Source: Diphasiastrum complanatum
Taxonomy: Eukaryota; Streptophyta; Lycopodiopsida; Lycopodiales; Lycopodiaceae
Assembly (NCBI GenBank): GCA_029204225.1
Contig: CM055097.1
Coordinates: 1,533,414 to 1,597,413 of the forward strand
DNA: 64,000 nucleotides
Direction of reading: 5' to 3'
Positions 22,740 to 34,595 of this stretch are shown piece by piece. Every line of letters starts with the position of its first letter. Positions within the stretch are counted from its first letter, which is position 1. The notes under the pieces are model-generated. The model saw only the letters and a program-made list of their open reading frames with translations. It was not told the origin of the DNA and did not search any database. The position numbers and the translations under genes are program-made.

Positions 22740-23170
22740 ATATAGGCCCATTTCCACGCCCATTGCCACGCACATAAGACGGGGACCAAATTTGACCCGA
22801 CGGCCCTCGCATGGCAATGTTCATGGCAATTGCGTGGCAAACTGCATGGCAATGAATGCGTGGCACTGCCACGCCGCCTAAGTTTTTTGTCATCGGCTCT
22901 TCCTCCGAACCGATTTGGGAGGAGGGGGCTCGGAGCGATTCAAATTTTAAATCCGGGTGGCACTACCACGCGTGGTAGTGCCACGCGTGGCACTGCCACG
23001 CTTAAAAAATCTAGAAAATTGCCATGCGTGATAGTGCCACGCGTGGCAGTTTTTTTACAAAATGTTAAATTTTGCCACTCGTGGCAAAAATTCTGAAAAT
23101 TTTTCTGAAGTTTGCCACGCGTGGCAAATTTTTTCAGCAAGTGAAATTCTGCCACGCCGTGGCAAACTTT
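22740..23170. repeat. Cluster of GCCACGCGTGGC palindromes
   Basis: A 430-bp GC-richer island holds many copies of the self-complementary motif TGCCACGCGTGGCA and its relatives. Clear copies are a perfect 28-bp palindrome (22957-22984), overlapping an 18-bp one (22977-22994), then 23035-23048, a variant with centre TC (23072-23087), a perfect 18-bp copy (23111-23128) and a variant (23151-23163). Half motifs (GCGTGGCA, TGCCACGC) fill the earlier part from 22740. It is immediately followed by two long (GA)n tracts. It could be transposon subterminal repeats, a regulatory array (the core contains CGCG) or a repeat of unknown kind. Confidence 0.8.
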
Positions 23171-23275
23171 TTTGCAATTTTTTCAGGGCATATTTCAACA
23201 AAAAAAAAAACCCACAAAATGAAAAAAGTGGGGGCCTCGACTGCATTTCCAAATAGATTTCGTGAAGAAGAGCTT

Positions 23276-23277
<2 letters not shown>

Positions 23278-23369
<92 letters not shown>
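23278..23369. repeat. (GA)n microsatellite, 92 bp
   Basis: Uninterrupted GA dinucleotides. The flanks (AAGAGCTTTGGAG on the left, TTTTGTTTGTTAGTTTT on the right) recur around the next tract, so tract and flanks are a duplicated unit. Confidence 0.95.
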
Positions 23370-23372
<3 letters not shown>

Positions 23373-23544
23373 GATAGTTTTGTTTGTTAGTTTTTCATTG
23401 TTTATTATTTGTTTATTGATTGGTTAGTGAATGATTGTTTATTGTTGGCTTTTGTAGAAGAAAGCTATGCAATTTTGAAGGAAAGGAGACAATCCAAGCA
23501 AATGCATAAGGTATGTTAGGCATTCTAAATTTTGAAGAAAAGCT

Positions 23545-23672
<128 letters not shown>

Positions 23673-24248
23673 TTGTTTGTTAGTTTTACATTGTTTATTC
23701 ATGAGATATATTATGCATTCTAAATTTTGATAGATTACATTTGATTCATAAAGTGCATTTTCATAGTATCTTGAACATGGTGAGATTGATGTAACAATGA
23801 TTAATGATTTTTAATTTAACAATGATTCTTTTTGTATTCTAACAATTACCATTTTGTTGATTGATTTGTAATATTAAAAATGATTTGGTTTTCGTTGTTT
23901 GCTTTTATAGAGAAAAAAAGAGATGCATCTTAGAAGGAATTAAAGATCATCCAAACAATAGATGAGGTATGTTTTTATCATCTTAAATTGATGTCTTGTT
24001 TGTTTTTTATTGTTTGTATATATTTACAACAAATTTATACAAGATGAAATAGAAAAACATAAACAATAAACAATCATTCCATACATAACGAGATAGAGGT
24101 GATCAAATACAAAAGTTTATATTCATAATTCAAAAAAGTGTACATATTCGCATCTAATTCATGAAAAGAGCATTGATACTAATACTCTTTTTTTCTACTT
24201 TTGCAAATACTAAAAATACATCAAATCTAAGAAGTAATAGTAGGCTTC

Positions 24249-25084
24249 TTAGTCTTCGCTATCTTCTCCCTCATCGTTGTCCGAAGCCGAATCTTGTCCT
24301 TCGTCTTCGCCTTCATCCCCTTCATTTTCATTCCCTTCTTCTACTTGGTTTCCTCCCGTACTTTCTTCCACAAATGAAGCGGATGCTCTCTACATACACA
24401 TTCACAAAACAAATTAATAATTATTAGCCAAACACATGTCATAAAATTGAAATGAAATAAAAATTGTGTATAAAAAATAAGAGAAATACAAACTATGTAA
24501 CAAAAATTTACCCTTGGATGTACGCCTTGTGCCGCAAGATGATCAACCAAGGCACTATAGCCATGGCGACATCCAATATTGTACTCGGCATTTGTATACT
24601 TACGCCCATAATCTTCAACCTACATCAACACAAATCAATGATTAGAAAAAAGCAAATAAAATATTGATAAACAATAAACATATGAAATGCAATTAGCTAA
24701 AAGAGAATTGCTTACAAATTGGGCATGCATATTGGCTTTGCCTCCCGATCCAAGGTGAGATTAGCCTAAAAGATTAAGCCTTGATTTTGTTGCCTCTCTT
24801 TGTTGCTTAAAGCGCTTGAGATTAGGATGCTTGAATTCATAAACAACTTTTTCCCAATCTTTGTTAGATGCCCATCCCGGCCTCTTCTTGCCTTTACTAC
24901 ATAATCGTCTTAATGATTGGCGCTTATGACGAATATGCGTACACATACTCGTCTTCGCTCATTTGTCATTAAATCGATTTGGTTCTGGAAACTCACGGTA
25001 CAATATATCAAGTATCTTGTCTTTGTCCCCTTGGTCTTGTTGCTCCCAAGGGTTAAACAAATCGTGACCTTTCATGAATTAGAT
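24249..25084 (-). pseudogene. Spliced CACTA-associated (Transposase_24-like) gene end with two stops
   Basis: Three exons can be modelled: exon A 25084-24716, exon B 24619-24512 (36 codons, phase 0 at both ends) and exon C 24389-24249, ending in TAA. Introns are canonical: GTAAGC...GATGTAG (24715-24620) and GTAAAT...GTATGTAG (24511-24390). The open frame across both junctions is strong support. Exon A holds KKRPGWASNKDWEKVV, FKHPNLKRFKQQREATKSR and SHLGSGGKANMHAQF, the layout of the plant Transposase_24/Ptta domain of CACTA elements. Exon B has EDYGRKYTNAEYNIGCRHG. Exon C is strongly acidic. Two in-frame stops, a TGA before MCTHIRH and a TAA after RLNLLG, indicate decay. The upstream start is not located. 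Family assignment is from recalled motif shape; the exon model is seen in sequence. Confidence 0.6.
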
Positions 25085-25668
25085 AATGTCATATTCATTC
25101 AAGCAACTTGACATTGGTAAGGTATCTAAATGTCTTAGTGATAAAGACATTTGTGGATCTTGTTAAATTTGTGTGTACATATCAATTTTAACTGTATATT
25201 TTAACAAGTGTATTTTTTCAATATCATTAACATTCTTGTTAAAAAATTGCAGATAAAATTTAATCGTTCATTAGCGAATATGTCTTCTACTGAGGAAATG
25301 TCTTGAAACAGGTATATTTATTTAATGTACAGTAGATATTATGTACTTAACATTTGGATTTGCAAATTGTTTGTTGAATATAACCTTTTTGTTTTTTTTC
25401 TACAATTGTTTAAAGCACAACGCCTCCACAAGATAGCAAAAAGTTAAAGAAGATGCAATATTATTACAAAATGAAATCACGAAAAAGAGCACAAATGCTT
25501 GAGCAAAGACTTAGTGGAACATCATTGTCATCAAGTTCTGGTGCCTAGCCTCAACCTAAATCGTAGGCACTATATAATTATTTGTTCAAAACTTAGGACT
25601 GTAAAATAGATTTTTGATATATTACAAGGATCTCTCTTTTGTTATGAATTTGAATGTATTTCAAAAAA

Positions 25669-27850
25669 TCATAACATTTGGCGAGTTTTTAGCTTGATAT
25701 CTAAATTGTGCTCTTCTATAAACCACTGAAAAAGTTGAACTAAATATTTATTTCTTGAATTGTGTCCTCCATGATTTGTAGCTCTATGAAATGCTCCCCT
25801 TGCTTGCCAATGAGATTTTTCTATGCCTTGTGATGACCAGATACTTAAGCTTCCATATTCCTTTGCAAAATAAGTTGCATGATGAAGAAGGGTGTCTATC
25901 ACTTTTTTCAATCGTGACATTCTTTTTATGTAGTCCTGCATTTGACAGAACTATTTCCAACCTCCTAATTGTTGCTTTAGCCACAAACTCCAGTTTATGA
26001 TTCCATGCTAGTAGAATATGCAGGTAAATAAGTTTTTCAATAATACAAACCTCAGCATGCAATGTGCATATGTGAACATCTTTTAATGAAATTGGTAGAA
26101 CACTTTTCATATTTGGATCTTCAGTTTCTCATGTTGGATCAGTGTTTGTTGATCATCCCAAATTCATATTGTAGCAATCCTTCATGCAATAAAGACATGA
26201 ATGCTTTGATGTTGCCCCATGAGAGACATTATACATACGTTTTAATATTTTCAAATCCTCTGCAAGGTGCCATTGAATTTAAAAACTTCCATGGTTTTCG
26301 ACTATAAATTTCTCACCCTCCAAATGTCTCTTTATAATCTCGCCATAATTTGTTCTTGAAAATATCCATGAAAGTATTTTATGGTCCTCTTTCAAGACCT
26401 ATAGAAATGCAAATAATGCATGACATGTCAATAAAAACTGGCAATGTATGAAATGTTAATAACTATATTCTAAATGAAAATTGAAATGTATACTTGGAAT
26501 GCCGCCAACCACCGTATGTGATTTTCTGATTGAACACTAAATTTTCGATCATCTGTATCTGAAATTTTGTTCATTAAAGTGACACTCACTCGTTCCAACT
26601 TTTGACCTTTGATGATTTCATATTCATCCAATTTTATTACAATAATGATCTTTCCATTTACTTGATGTTCGTCTAGTTTATGGAATTGAATAATGTATTT
26701 TAGAACATTTTCAATATCAAGGAAAATATTATTTCAATCGTTGTAATTGAGCTCATCATATTCTGATTTGTATAATTCAGTTATATGAAGTGGTTGGCCA
26801 ACTACTTTGAACATTCCGTCATTATAATATTTTTTTGCTAATCTCACCCGATATGGACGCGGAAGATAAGTTTTCTTCATCATCACTTGGGAAAAAGCTT
26901 TTTTAACTATTCTAAAAAAAGTAGAATAAGCATCTTTGCTAATTCCAAAAACATCACATGCACCTTGTATCACATTTGAATCCAAGTATGATTGAACCTT
27001 AATCAAAACAGTTTCTACAATTTCATTTTTCATTTTTTCAAACCAAGCATATTTCATCATTTCCTTTGCTGACTTTCTTGGCAAAACATGACTGAAAGAT
27101 TATCCAATGCATGAATGATCTATTAAATAGTTTTTTGCTACCAAACATGATCTGCAACAAACATATGAAACTCAAATTATATTTAATAAATAAATAATCC
27201 ATGTTATCAAGTAAAAATCAAACTTAAATGACATATACAAATCAAATAAACAATTTATATGAAAACATACTTGAATGCTTGAATTCTTTTTGTTTTTATT
27301 GCCACTATGTGTAGATAAGTCATCAATATTCTTCATCGATACTCTCTTTCTTTTTCTCTTCATCATTGCCTTTTTGATAATTTTTATATCAACAACAGAC
27401 TTTAAACTCTTGGATCGCAACTTTTTTATGGATTCTAACATTCCTTGGTTTGATCCATAAAGAGTAGTGAATGTAGCATTCAACTCTACCATAGCATTCT
27501 TAAATGCATTGTTTTCAGCACTAGTGTGTTGCACGCAATGAAACAACTGCTGATTTGCACGTTACAATTGTTGATTAGCAAACTGTAATTGTTGATTAAG
27601 ACAAGATATGTTATGCATTCCAATATCACGCAACCTTTGACATATCCAAGTAATCCGCTATTTCCTTCACATACAAATCTGAAAAAATGAGTTACGGACT
27701 TAAAATCTGGACACAAATTGCTAGCTGGATCATTAGGATAAATTGATCCATCCACCCACAAATCTATATTCATATGATTATTCATTCTCAATTCTTTAAC
27801 TATTGCAGCAGCATTTTCTACAAATTTTGAATTTTTCTTGATTATTGGAG
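25669..27850 (-). pseudogene. Unrecognised, probably transposon-derived protein, broken
   Basis: Minus-strand coding signal runs in several frames. 27850-27600 includes ELRMNNHMNIDLWVDGSIYP and FFRFVCEGNSGLLGYV. 27546-27250 is Lys/Ser-rich with KKAMMKRKRKR, a likely nuclear-type basic patch. 27084-26734 has SYLDSNVIQGACDVFGISK and YLPRPYRVRLAKKYYND. 26730-26290 continues through a LDEYEIIKGQKLERVSV stretch and KILSWIFSRTNYGEI. 26110-25669 has CTLHAEVCIIEKL and SSQGIEKSHWQARGAFHR. Consistent strand and order suggest one gene, with the gaps as introns or lesions. I cannot place it in a named family. The adjacent CACTA-type gene on the same strand makes a second transposon protein likely (inference). 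Confidence 0.4.
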
Positions 27851-28280
27851 TGCATTACATAGGAAGAGCAACATGCAAATGGAACATTGCCATTGTTAAA
27901 GGCTACAATCCGTAAATGCTTCAAACTACAATAAATCAACATGAATAGATCTAGCATACTTTACTTTTGTAATGTTTATGTCACATTCAAAAATCATCTT
28001 GCCTCATATTTCACTATAAGCATACAATGATTTCAAAAGTTCTGCTAATCCCGCTTCAGTTTTTGCATTGAGCACACCAAGATTTTCACTCTTAAAACTC
28101 TAGTCCCGAATTTTGGAATGAGCATGAAGAGAAGTTATTACACCTCGTGCTTAACTAACTATTGTCCAAATTAACCATACCAGTCAAACGTCGAACAAGG
28201 CCGAAAACTCGGAAAACGACGACCAGAAGTTATCGGTTCGCATTCTCTATCTATGTAACCTCTCTCTAAAGTGAAATTTC

Positions 28281-29660
28281 TTAAAGGGCCCATTTTGAGC
28301 CCATATTTCCCCTAATGTCACCATTCAAAAATGCATTAGCAATGTCCATTTGTAAAGATCCCAACCAAAAAGAGTACCAAGAGAGATGATGACCTAAATG
28401 CATGCCTACAATCTTTGCCACGGGTGCAAAGGTCTCATCATAGTCAATACCATGTTTTTGTGCATATCCTTTAGCCACCAGCCTTGCCTTGTGTTTGTTG
28501 ATTGATCCATCTTGGTTTGTCTTCACCTTGAAGATCCACTTGCATCCAATAACCTTCTTCTCCTTAGGAAGTTCCACCAACCTCCATGTGTTGTTCTTTA
28601 TAAGAGCTTGGTACTCAAGATCCATTGCTTAGATCCACTCCTCTTTTTGCCATGCCTCATCTACACATGTAGGGTCATCCAAAGAGGTCAGAAAAGCATA
28701 GTTTGTACCACCAACAGCTTGCTTACCTTTATTGTCATAAGTGAGCCTTGAAGGTTGTTGTCTTTGCCTTGATGTCCTCCTTGGCTTTTGACTTAATAAA
28801 GGCCCTTCATCATCAACATCCAAAGTACCATCAACCATGTCATCCACATCAAGAATGTTAGATTCAACCACAACATCACCACTTGAAGAAACCTTTGGAA
28901 TGTTTCCCTCATTAAAAAATGACATCTCTTCCAATGACCACTTTATTAGTTGAAGGAATGTAAACCATGTAAGCTTTGCTCACCTCACTATATCCAACAA
29001 ATATACATTTTCTTGAAGATGGATCCTCCTTTGTCCTATCATCAATAGTTATGTTGATATAGCAAGTACATCCAAAAGTTCTGAAGAATCTGACACTCAA
29101 CCTTCTACCAAACAACATCTCAAAAGGGATTTTTCCATCCGATATTACACTCGGCCACCTATGACATAGAAAATTAGCACACAACAAAGCTTGATTCCAA
29201 AATGGTTTAGGAATATTTGCACCTAACCTCATGGCTTTAGCACCTTCACATAAGATTCTATTCTTCCTCTCGGCCACTCCATTTTGTTGTGGTGTCCTTG
29301 GGCTTGTGTACTCCCTCTTGATCCCATGCTCATCACAAAAGGCTTTAAACTTGGTAGAAATATACTCACCACCATTGTCACTCCTCAAGCACTTGATTTG
29401 GTAGAGAATTAGACCTCCCTTGCAATCTTGAACTTGACAAAGACATCATACACCTCATCCTTGCTCTTTAGTAGATATACCCAACAAAATCTACTAAAAT
29501 CATTAATAAAAGTTACATACATCTAAGCACCTCCATTGCTAGTTGTAGTAACACCATGAATATCCGAATGCACAACCTGAAAAGGCCTAGTAGATCTATT
29601 ATAAGGTACCTATGTGACTTTGACAAAGCACATTGCTCACAAACATGATTGATGCTAGTA
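28281..29660 (-). mobile_element. Ty1/copia family B, integrase and start of RT
   Basis: Minus strand from about 29660. It begins with the end of the GAG-pre-integrase region (HVCEQCALSKSH), then the integrase core with STRPFQVVHSDIHGV, the LRSDNGGEYIS block (29392-29355) and YTSPRTPQQNGVAERKNR. Next is the conserved C-terminal part (ALLCANFLCHRWPS, FFRTFGCTCY, FVGYSEVSKAYMVY), a Val/Asp-rich linker and the beginning of RT (WRLVELPKEKKVIGCKWIFKVK, KHGIDYDETFAPVAK). The frame breaks near 29395, 28915 and 28628 and is lost after 28281, before the RT catalytic box. Same family as 13850-14580. Inactive. Confidence 0.85.
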
Positions 29661-30418
29661 TGTCTAATTGATTGATTGCTATATTGTTTTGTGATCAGTA
29701 GTCGAGTATCTAGGTCCTACAAATTCAATGCATAGTGTAACGCATTTCCACCAAGTATAGGTGCACATGCAGCTGAGCACCAAACGCTTCGGCTAGCAAA
29801 TCAAATACAAGCAAAATAAAAAGACACAAAAAATTTCTACACCTACCAGTTTATTTTGTGGAAGATCATAACGTCGTCATTCTGGTTGTAACTCATTGTT
29901 GTGCTTTAGTGTAATATAACAACAATACGCTTTTCTATCTGTGTATAACGTAGGTGAATGCTTATTTTGATTTGAATGCACTTTGTTTCTATTTTATCAC
30001 GCTCGTTTACTCACTCTGATCAGAACATGGACATCTACACCTCCTCAATTTCTGATCAAACGATGGCTATCTTTGACACCTAAGGAACTTGCATTTTTCA
30101 TCACACAATCAATCTAAGTTTTCAAAACTGAACTTCTTATTGAATCTGATTTCCAGTAACACCTCACACCATTTCCAATCTCTTCGGTGGACTGTACTTA
30201 TCCATTTGGTTTTTAGTATGAGTTGTTCTCTTAAGATCTTGTTGGGCTGAGCAATTGATGTGTGAATATAATTTAGCATTTACATTCTTTCAGATTGTTC
30301 TTGCATGTAGCAGCCCATAATAACGGGATAGTCATTCCGCAACTATTTTCTTCTCTCTTCTCCATTCGCATTCTACTGCCCTATCAGTTTTGCCATATTG
30401 AGTTGACAAATGATACTA
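29661..30418. other. Unassigned sequence
   Basis: No gene or known element recognised between copia B and the ATCGATACC palindrome cluster. Confidence 0.3.
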
Positions 30419-30717
30419 AAGATCGATACCGAGTATCGATCTCTCATATCATTTTCCAGCTTCATACCACAAAAGGATACTGTGTATCAATTTCATGTAT
30501 CACATAACAAAAGTGAGACCACAAATCGATACCGCGTATCGATCCACTATATTGAATTAACAGAGTTTGAAAAATTGAAATGCATTATAACAATTGAGAA
30601 GATTATTTTATGTTTAATTTGCATGAGAAAAACCTATGATATGAAAAGACGATATCGTGCATCGAGCTCGCATACCATTTACCAAAATGATACGACAAAT
30701 CGATATCTGGTATCGAT
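30419..30717. repeat. Spaced ATCGATACCGNGTATCGAT palindromes
   Basis: Near-perfect inverted motifs lie at 30421-30441 (GATCGATACCGAGTATCGATC), 30475-30490 (degenerate), 30525-30543, 30650-30666 (degenerate) and 30699-30717. Centres are about 52, 51, 124 and 50 bp apart, giving an approximate 50-bp spacing with one longer gap. The linkers also share pieces such as TCTCATATCATTT and ACNACAAATCGATA. No coding function. Confidence 0.75.
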
Positions 30718-30849
30718 TTCCCATACCATCTTCAACCATTTGGCATTCGAACTTATCCATCACGTAACATCTACCCAAGTTCATAGCTATGAGCGAGTTT
30801 CTTTATCTATTTAAATATTTTTTCATAAAAAGAGACTTTGCAGAGATAT

Positions 30850-32403
30850 CAATCTTTGATGATAGTGAGTATGATTCAAGTGTCCTAATCGACGATGCCA
30901 TAGTAATGCTTTATTGACAACAACAAACGTTTTCAAGGCTTGACTAGTATCAGAATAACAATATGCCAATCTATATAAGTTTTTATGTCTCTTGCCAAGT
31001 GCAAAGATCTTACTTGTCCTATCGATAATCCGATATTGATCAGACTCAAACTCTACCTTATAACCTAAATCAGTATTCTGCTTACTGATAGTGGATTTGT
31101 AGAAAGTTTAGGAACATACAAAACATTTGATAGTAATTTGAATTGATCATGTTGGAATTTCAATCTCACAGTACCTTCAGATTTGATAGTGTGAGTGCTA
31201 TCGTCGCCAAGCCAGGAAACCAAGAATTATCCAATAGTACTTTTCGATCTTTGATCATAAATGCTCCTTCGGCCATATCGATGTCAAGAGGTGCTGTGGC
31301 TGCATTTTCCTGTTTATTTGGATGCTTACTGGCATTCTTAGCTTTGAGAACCCTGCAATCCTAGATCTCATGATTAGTGCGCTTGCAATACTTACTAAAC
31401 ATCTTCTTCTTCAACTGTGGATTTGATCATTGTTCTTGACTTTGAGTCGGTTTCTGATTTGATGCGGACTGCTTAGAGCTTTTATGCTTCTGTCATTTTG
31501 AGCCTTTGTTGACATATAGAGCTTGAGATGATGAAGTCGATGAAGTGTCTTGACTTCTTTGATTATCTTCTTGCATCAACATAGTGATAACTTTGGTAAG
31601 AGTTAAATTTGAGTGTGTCGTTATGATCATCACCCAGTTCTCATCTGTAGAGGGCAAGCTTGAAAGCAATGTCATAATTGCGTCTTGATTATTTATGACT
31701 GATCCAAAAGCGGCTATCTGTTGCAAGAGATTTTGACATCTTGAGAGTGAAGAATTTTCTTCGTAGATGTAACTTAGAAGTTACGTCCTTCACATCATAT
31801 AGTGAGCTCAGGATGTCCCATACTTGTTTCGAAGTTTGAGCTTCAGATATGTGGCCAATCTAAGTGTCTGCTATATTGAAAATAATAAGGACGAAAAATT
31901 TACCATCCTTCGACTTTCAATTTGAGTCGGCTATGTCATCTTCAGGCTTCTCCTCTATACCTGTGACAACATCCCACAACTCATTGGCGATTAGCAAGGT
32001 CTTCATCTTAAATTTTCACAAGTAGTAATTGTGTCCATTCAGCTTGTCTGTGATAAGACCGGCTTTACTCTGAGAATCCATCTGGAACTTTAGTCTCTCG
32101 ATATATCGATGACGTTAAGAGAAGATATTGTGCTGCGCTACAATTGGAAATCAACTATCTGATACGAAAATTTGATACCACACATTAAAGAATATGATAT
32201 TGTGAAAGATATTAAATGATATCGATTTGATATCGCGAAAGATATCAAGTATTAGAGCCCCGATATAACAGATCACTCTGATATCATGAAGGTAATAGCA
32301 TATTAAATAACATGCTCTAATACCATGTTGGAAAGAGGTGATAATGCAATAACGACAAGTTGAATCTTGTGAACGACTTATCGAGCGTAGCGGAATGGGC
32401 CTT
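30850..32403 (-). mobile_element. Ty1/copia family A, 5' part (LTR end, gag, protease, pre-integrase)
   Basis: Minus strand from 32403. The order is the last 78 bp of an LTR (32403-32326), the primer-binding site TGGTATTAGAGC (32325-32314), a GATATC-rich leader, a gag region (31726-31493, with LLSSLPSTDENWV), and a degenerate zinc knuckle (KYCKRTNHEI then a stop and DC, near 31385; the first Cys appears to be Ser). The protease region follows, then the GAG-pre-integrase block ending near 30850. It is truncated there before the integrase core. Stops are present in every domain. It ends at 32403 inside copia C and appears to have been joined to, or inserted into, that element. Confidence 0.8.
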
Positions 32404-33259
32404 TCCAAAAGTCTATTTCAAGGCCTAGAATATAGTGTTCCACCTAAATCCTGCATCTCAAACTCACTACCAAGTGCATGCTTAGTTTCTTCAACGAGCT
32501 TCTCATTATTTTCACAAAGAATGATATCATTTACATAGATGAGAAGTATAATTACAAAGTTATCTACAAACTTATAGTATAGAGAAGGGTCATATTCAAT
32601 TAGAACAAATCCGAGTGATATGAGATAGGAGTTGAGCCTTGCATACCAAGACCTTGGTGCCTGTTTCAGTCCATACAAACTTTTGAACAAAAGACAGACT
32701 TTTGATTCATCACCTTCCTTCACAAAACCTGGAGGCTGTTCCATATAAATCTCCTCCTCAAAGTAACCATTGAGAAATGCATTAGAAACATCAAGCTGGA
32801 ACATACTCCATTTGTCAAAACATGCAAGAGATATGAATATTCGGATTGTTACCATCTTTGCAACTGGTGCAAAGGTGTCTTCATAATCAAGCCCTTTGAT
32901 TTGTGAGTAGCCTTTGGCACAAAGTCTTGCTTTATACTTATTGATACATCCATCATGATTATACTTGATTCTGAATACCCACTTACGTCCAATCATATGC
33001 ATGTTGTTTGGTGGCTCCACAAGCTCCCATGTGTTATTTGACATCAAGGCTTCAAACTCTTGGGTCATTTCTTCAACCCACTTCTCAGATTGAAATGCTT
33101 CTTGGACATCCTTAGGCTCTTCATCTGATATGAAAAGTGCATGATAGGAAGTTTCACCTTCCACTTGCCTTCCTTCAGCATCATATATGAGCCTACCTGG
33201 CTCAGATCTTGCTCATGTAGATCTTCTTGGTGTAGTAGCTTGAATTTGCTCCTCCTCAA
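32404..33259 (-). pseudogene. Ty1/copia family C, reverse transcriptase domain
   Basis: Best-preserved copia RT in the window. From 33164 downward it shows EEMTQEFEALMSNNTWELVEPP, WVFRIKYNHDGCINKYKARL, DYEDTFAPVAKM, FQLDVSNAFLNGYFEEEIYM and SLYGLKQAPRSWYARLN. The catalytic box reads LLIYVNDIILC, so the second position of the usual YVDD is Asn in place of Asp. A frameshift occurs after EFEMQDLGG, and the next conserved block is recoverable only in another frame for about 30 bp before the 32403 junction with copia A. RNase H, the polypurine tract and the 3' LTR are absent. Neighbouring integrase and gag on the same strand belong to the same element. Confidence 0.88.
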
Positions 33260-34594
33260 GCCTCGGCCTCACCTCTTCTTGAACAACATCAAGATTGATG
33301 ATTGATCTTGCATGAGACTCCTTGACCTGTGCATCATCCAAGTTAAATTTTTGATCTTCATGGAAGATCACATCTCTACTAACAACATTCTTGTCAATAG
33401 ATGGGAGATATACTTTGTATGCTTTTTTAGTGGATGCATATCCTACCAAAAAATCCCTCAACTGCACTAGGATCTTCCTTCTTCCTAGTTTCTAGAGGCA
33501 CATGCACAAAACATACATAGCCAAAAATCCTAAGATAATCTACCTTAGGCTTTTTTTTTATACAACATCTCAAATGGTGTTTTTCCTCCTATTGCAAGAT
33601 TTGGAAGCCTATTACAAAGATAGTTTGCATATGCGACTGCCTCTCCCAAAAATTCTTTAGGCAGAGAAGCTTCTAGCCTAATGGCTTTTGCACATTCACA
33701 CAAAGTTCTATTTTTTCTCTCAGCTACTCCATTTTGCTGAGGAGTATATGAACAAGAAAACTCTCTTTGAATGCCCTCTCTCTCACAAAAGTCTTTAAAC
33801 TTATTGGAGATGTATTCTCCTCCACTATCACTTCTCAGAGCTTTCAACTTGAAAGGAAAATGCTTTTCTACATAAGCTTTGAAAGTAAGAAAAACATCAT
33901 AGACCATGGCTTTAGAAGACAACATATAGATCCAAGAATATCTTGCATAATCATCCACAAAAGAAACAAAGCAATTTGCTCCTCCTTTGCTCTTAGTTGA
34001 TGAAAAATGAACATCAAAGTGCACTAGTTCAAATGGTTGCTTTGTTTTGATGCTTGATCTAGGAAAAGGCCTTTTGTGTGATTCTGCCAACACACAAGCT
34101 TCACAAGGTAGAAGCTCCTTTGACAATGTCTTTGGTAGTTCAACAACTTTTCCTTCCTTGACCATAGATTGCATGGCTTTGAAATTGGGATGTCCCAATC
34201 TCTTATGCCACAGTTCCTCTTGTAGAACCTTGGTCTCATAAGCAATATCTGAAATGTTAGAACTCTCCCTAGAATCTAGTTTGTACAACTTACCAATTCT
34301 AGATCCTCTAGCAATAACTTCATTTTCTCTTGAAATTATACACTTGTCAAATTGGAACTTGACATCCAATCCACTATCAAACAATTGTCCTACACTAATG
34401 AGATTCTTAGTCAATCTAGGTACATAAAGTACATCATGTAAGCAAAAAGATTTTGATGATGATGCATGTAGTGAAATACTACCTATTCCTTCAATCCCAC
34501 ACTCTACATCATTAGCAGTATAGATTGATATGTTTGCACCTAGATATGGCATGAGACTAGTGAAAGAGTTTTTAGAGCTAAACATATGGGAACT
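33213..34594 (-). pseudogene. Ty1/copia family C, protease end and integrase
   Basis: Runs on from the protease frame. The open segment 34585-33545 (346 codons) starts just after the protease active site, with DVLYVPRLTKNLISVGQL. It continues with the GAG-pre-integrase/zinc-binding motif (LWHKRLGHPNF and PCEACVLAESHKR, an H-H-C-C set). The catalytic core has a first Asp in VHFDVHF, a second in LRSDSGGEYIS and a Glu in YTPQQNGVAERKNR. It ends at KTPFEMLY. After a short break the C-terminal integrase/linker frame (33467-33213) reads FLVGYASTKKAYKVYLPS. The DDE set is intact by eye, but frameshifts at about 34596 and 33540 separate it from gag and RT. Confidence 0.85.
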
Positions 34595-34595
34595 A

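Noticed and set aside
22740-23170. CRISPR-like array
   Set aside because: Repeats are palindromic but irregularly spaced, there are no unique spacers of constant length, and the sequence is a plant nuclear genome.
22940-23256. Several frames across the palindrome cluster on both strands with ATRGK/CHAWQ-like repeats
   Set aside because: They arise from repeated GCCACGCGTGGC words; codon pattern follows the repeat rather than a protein.
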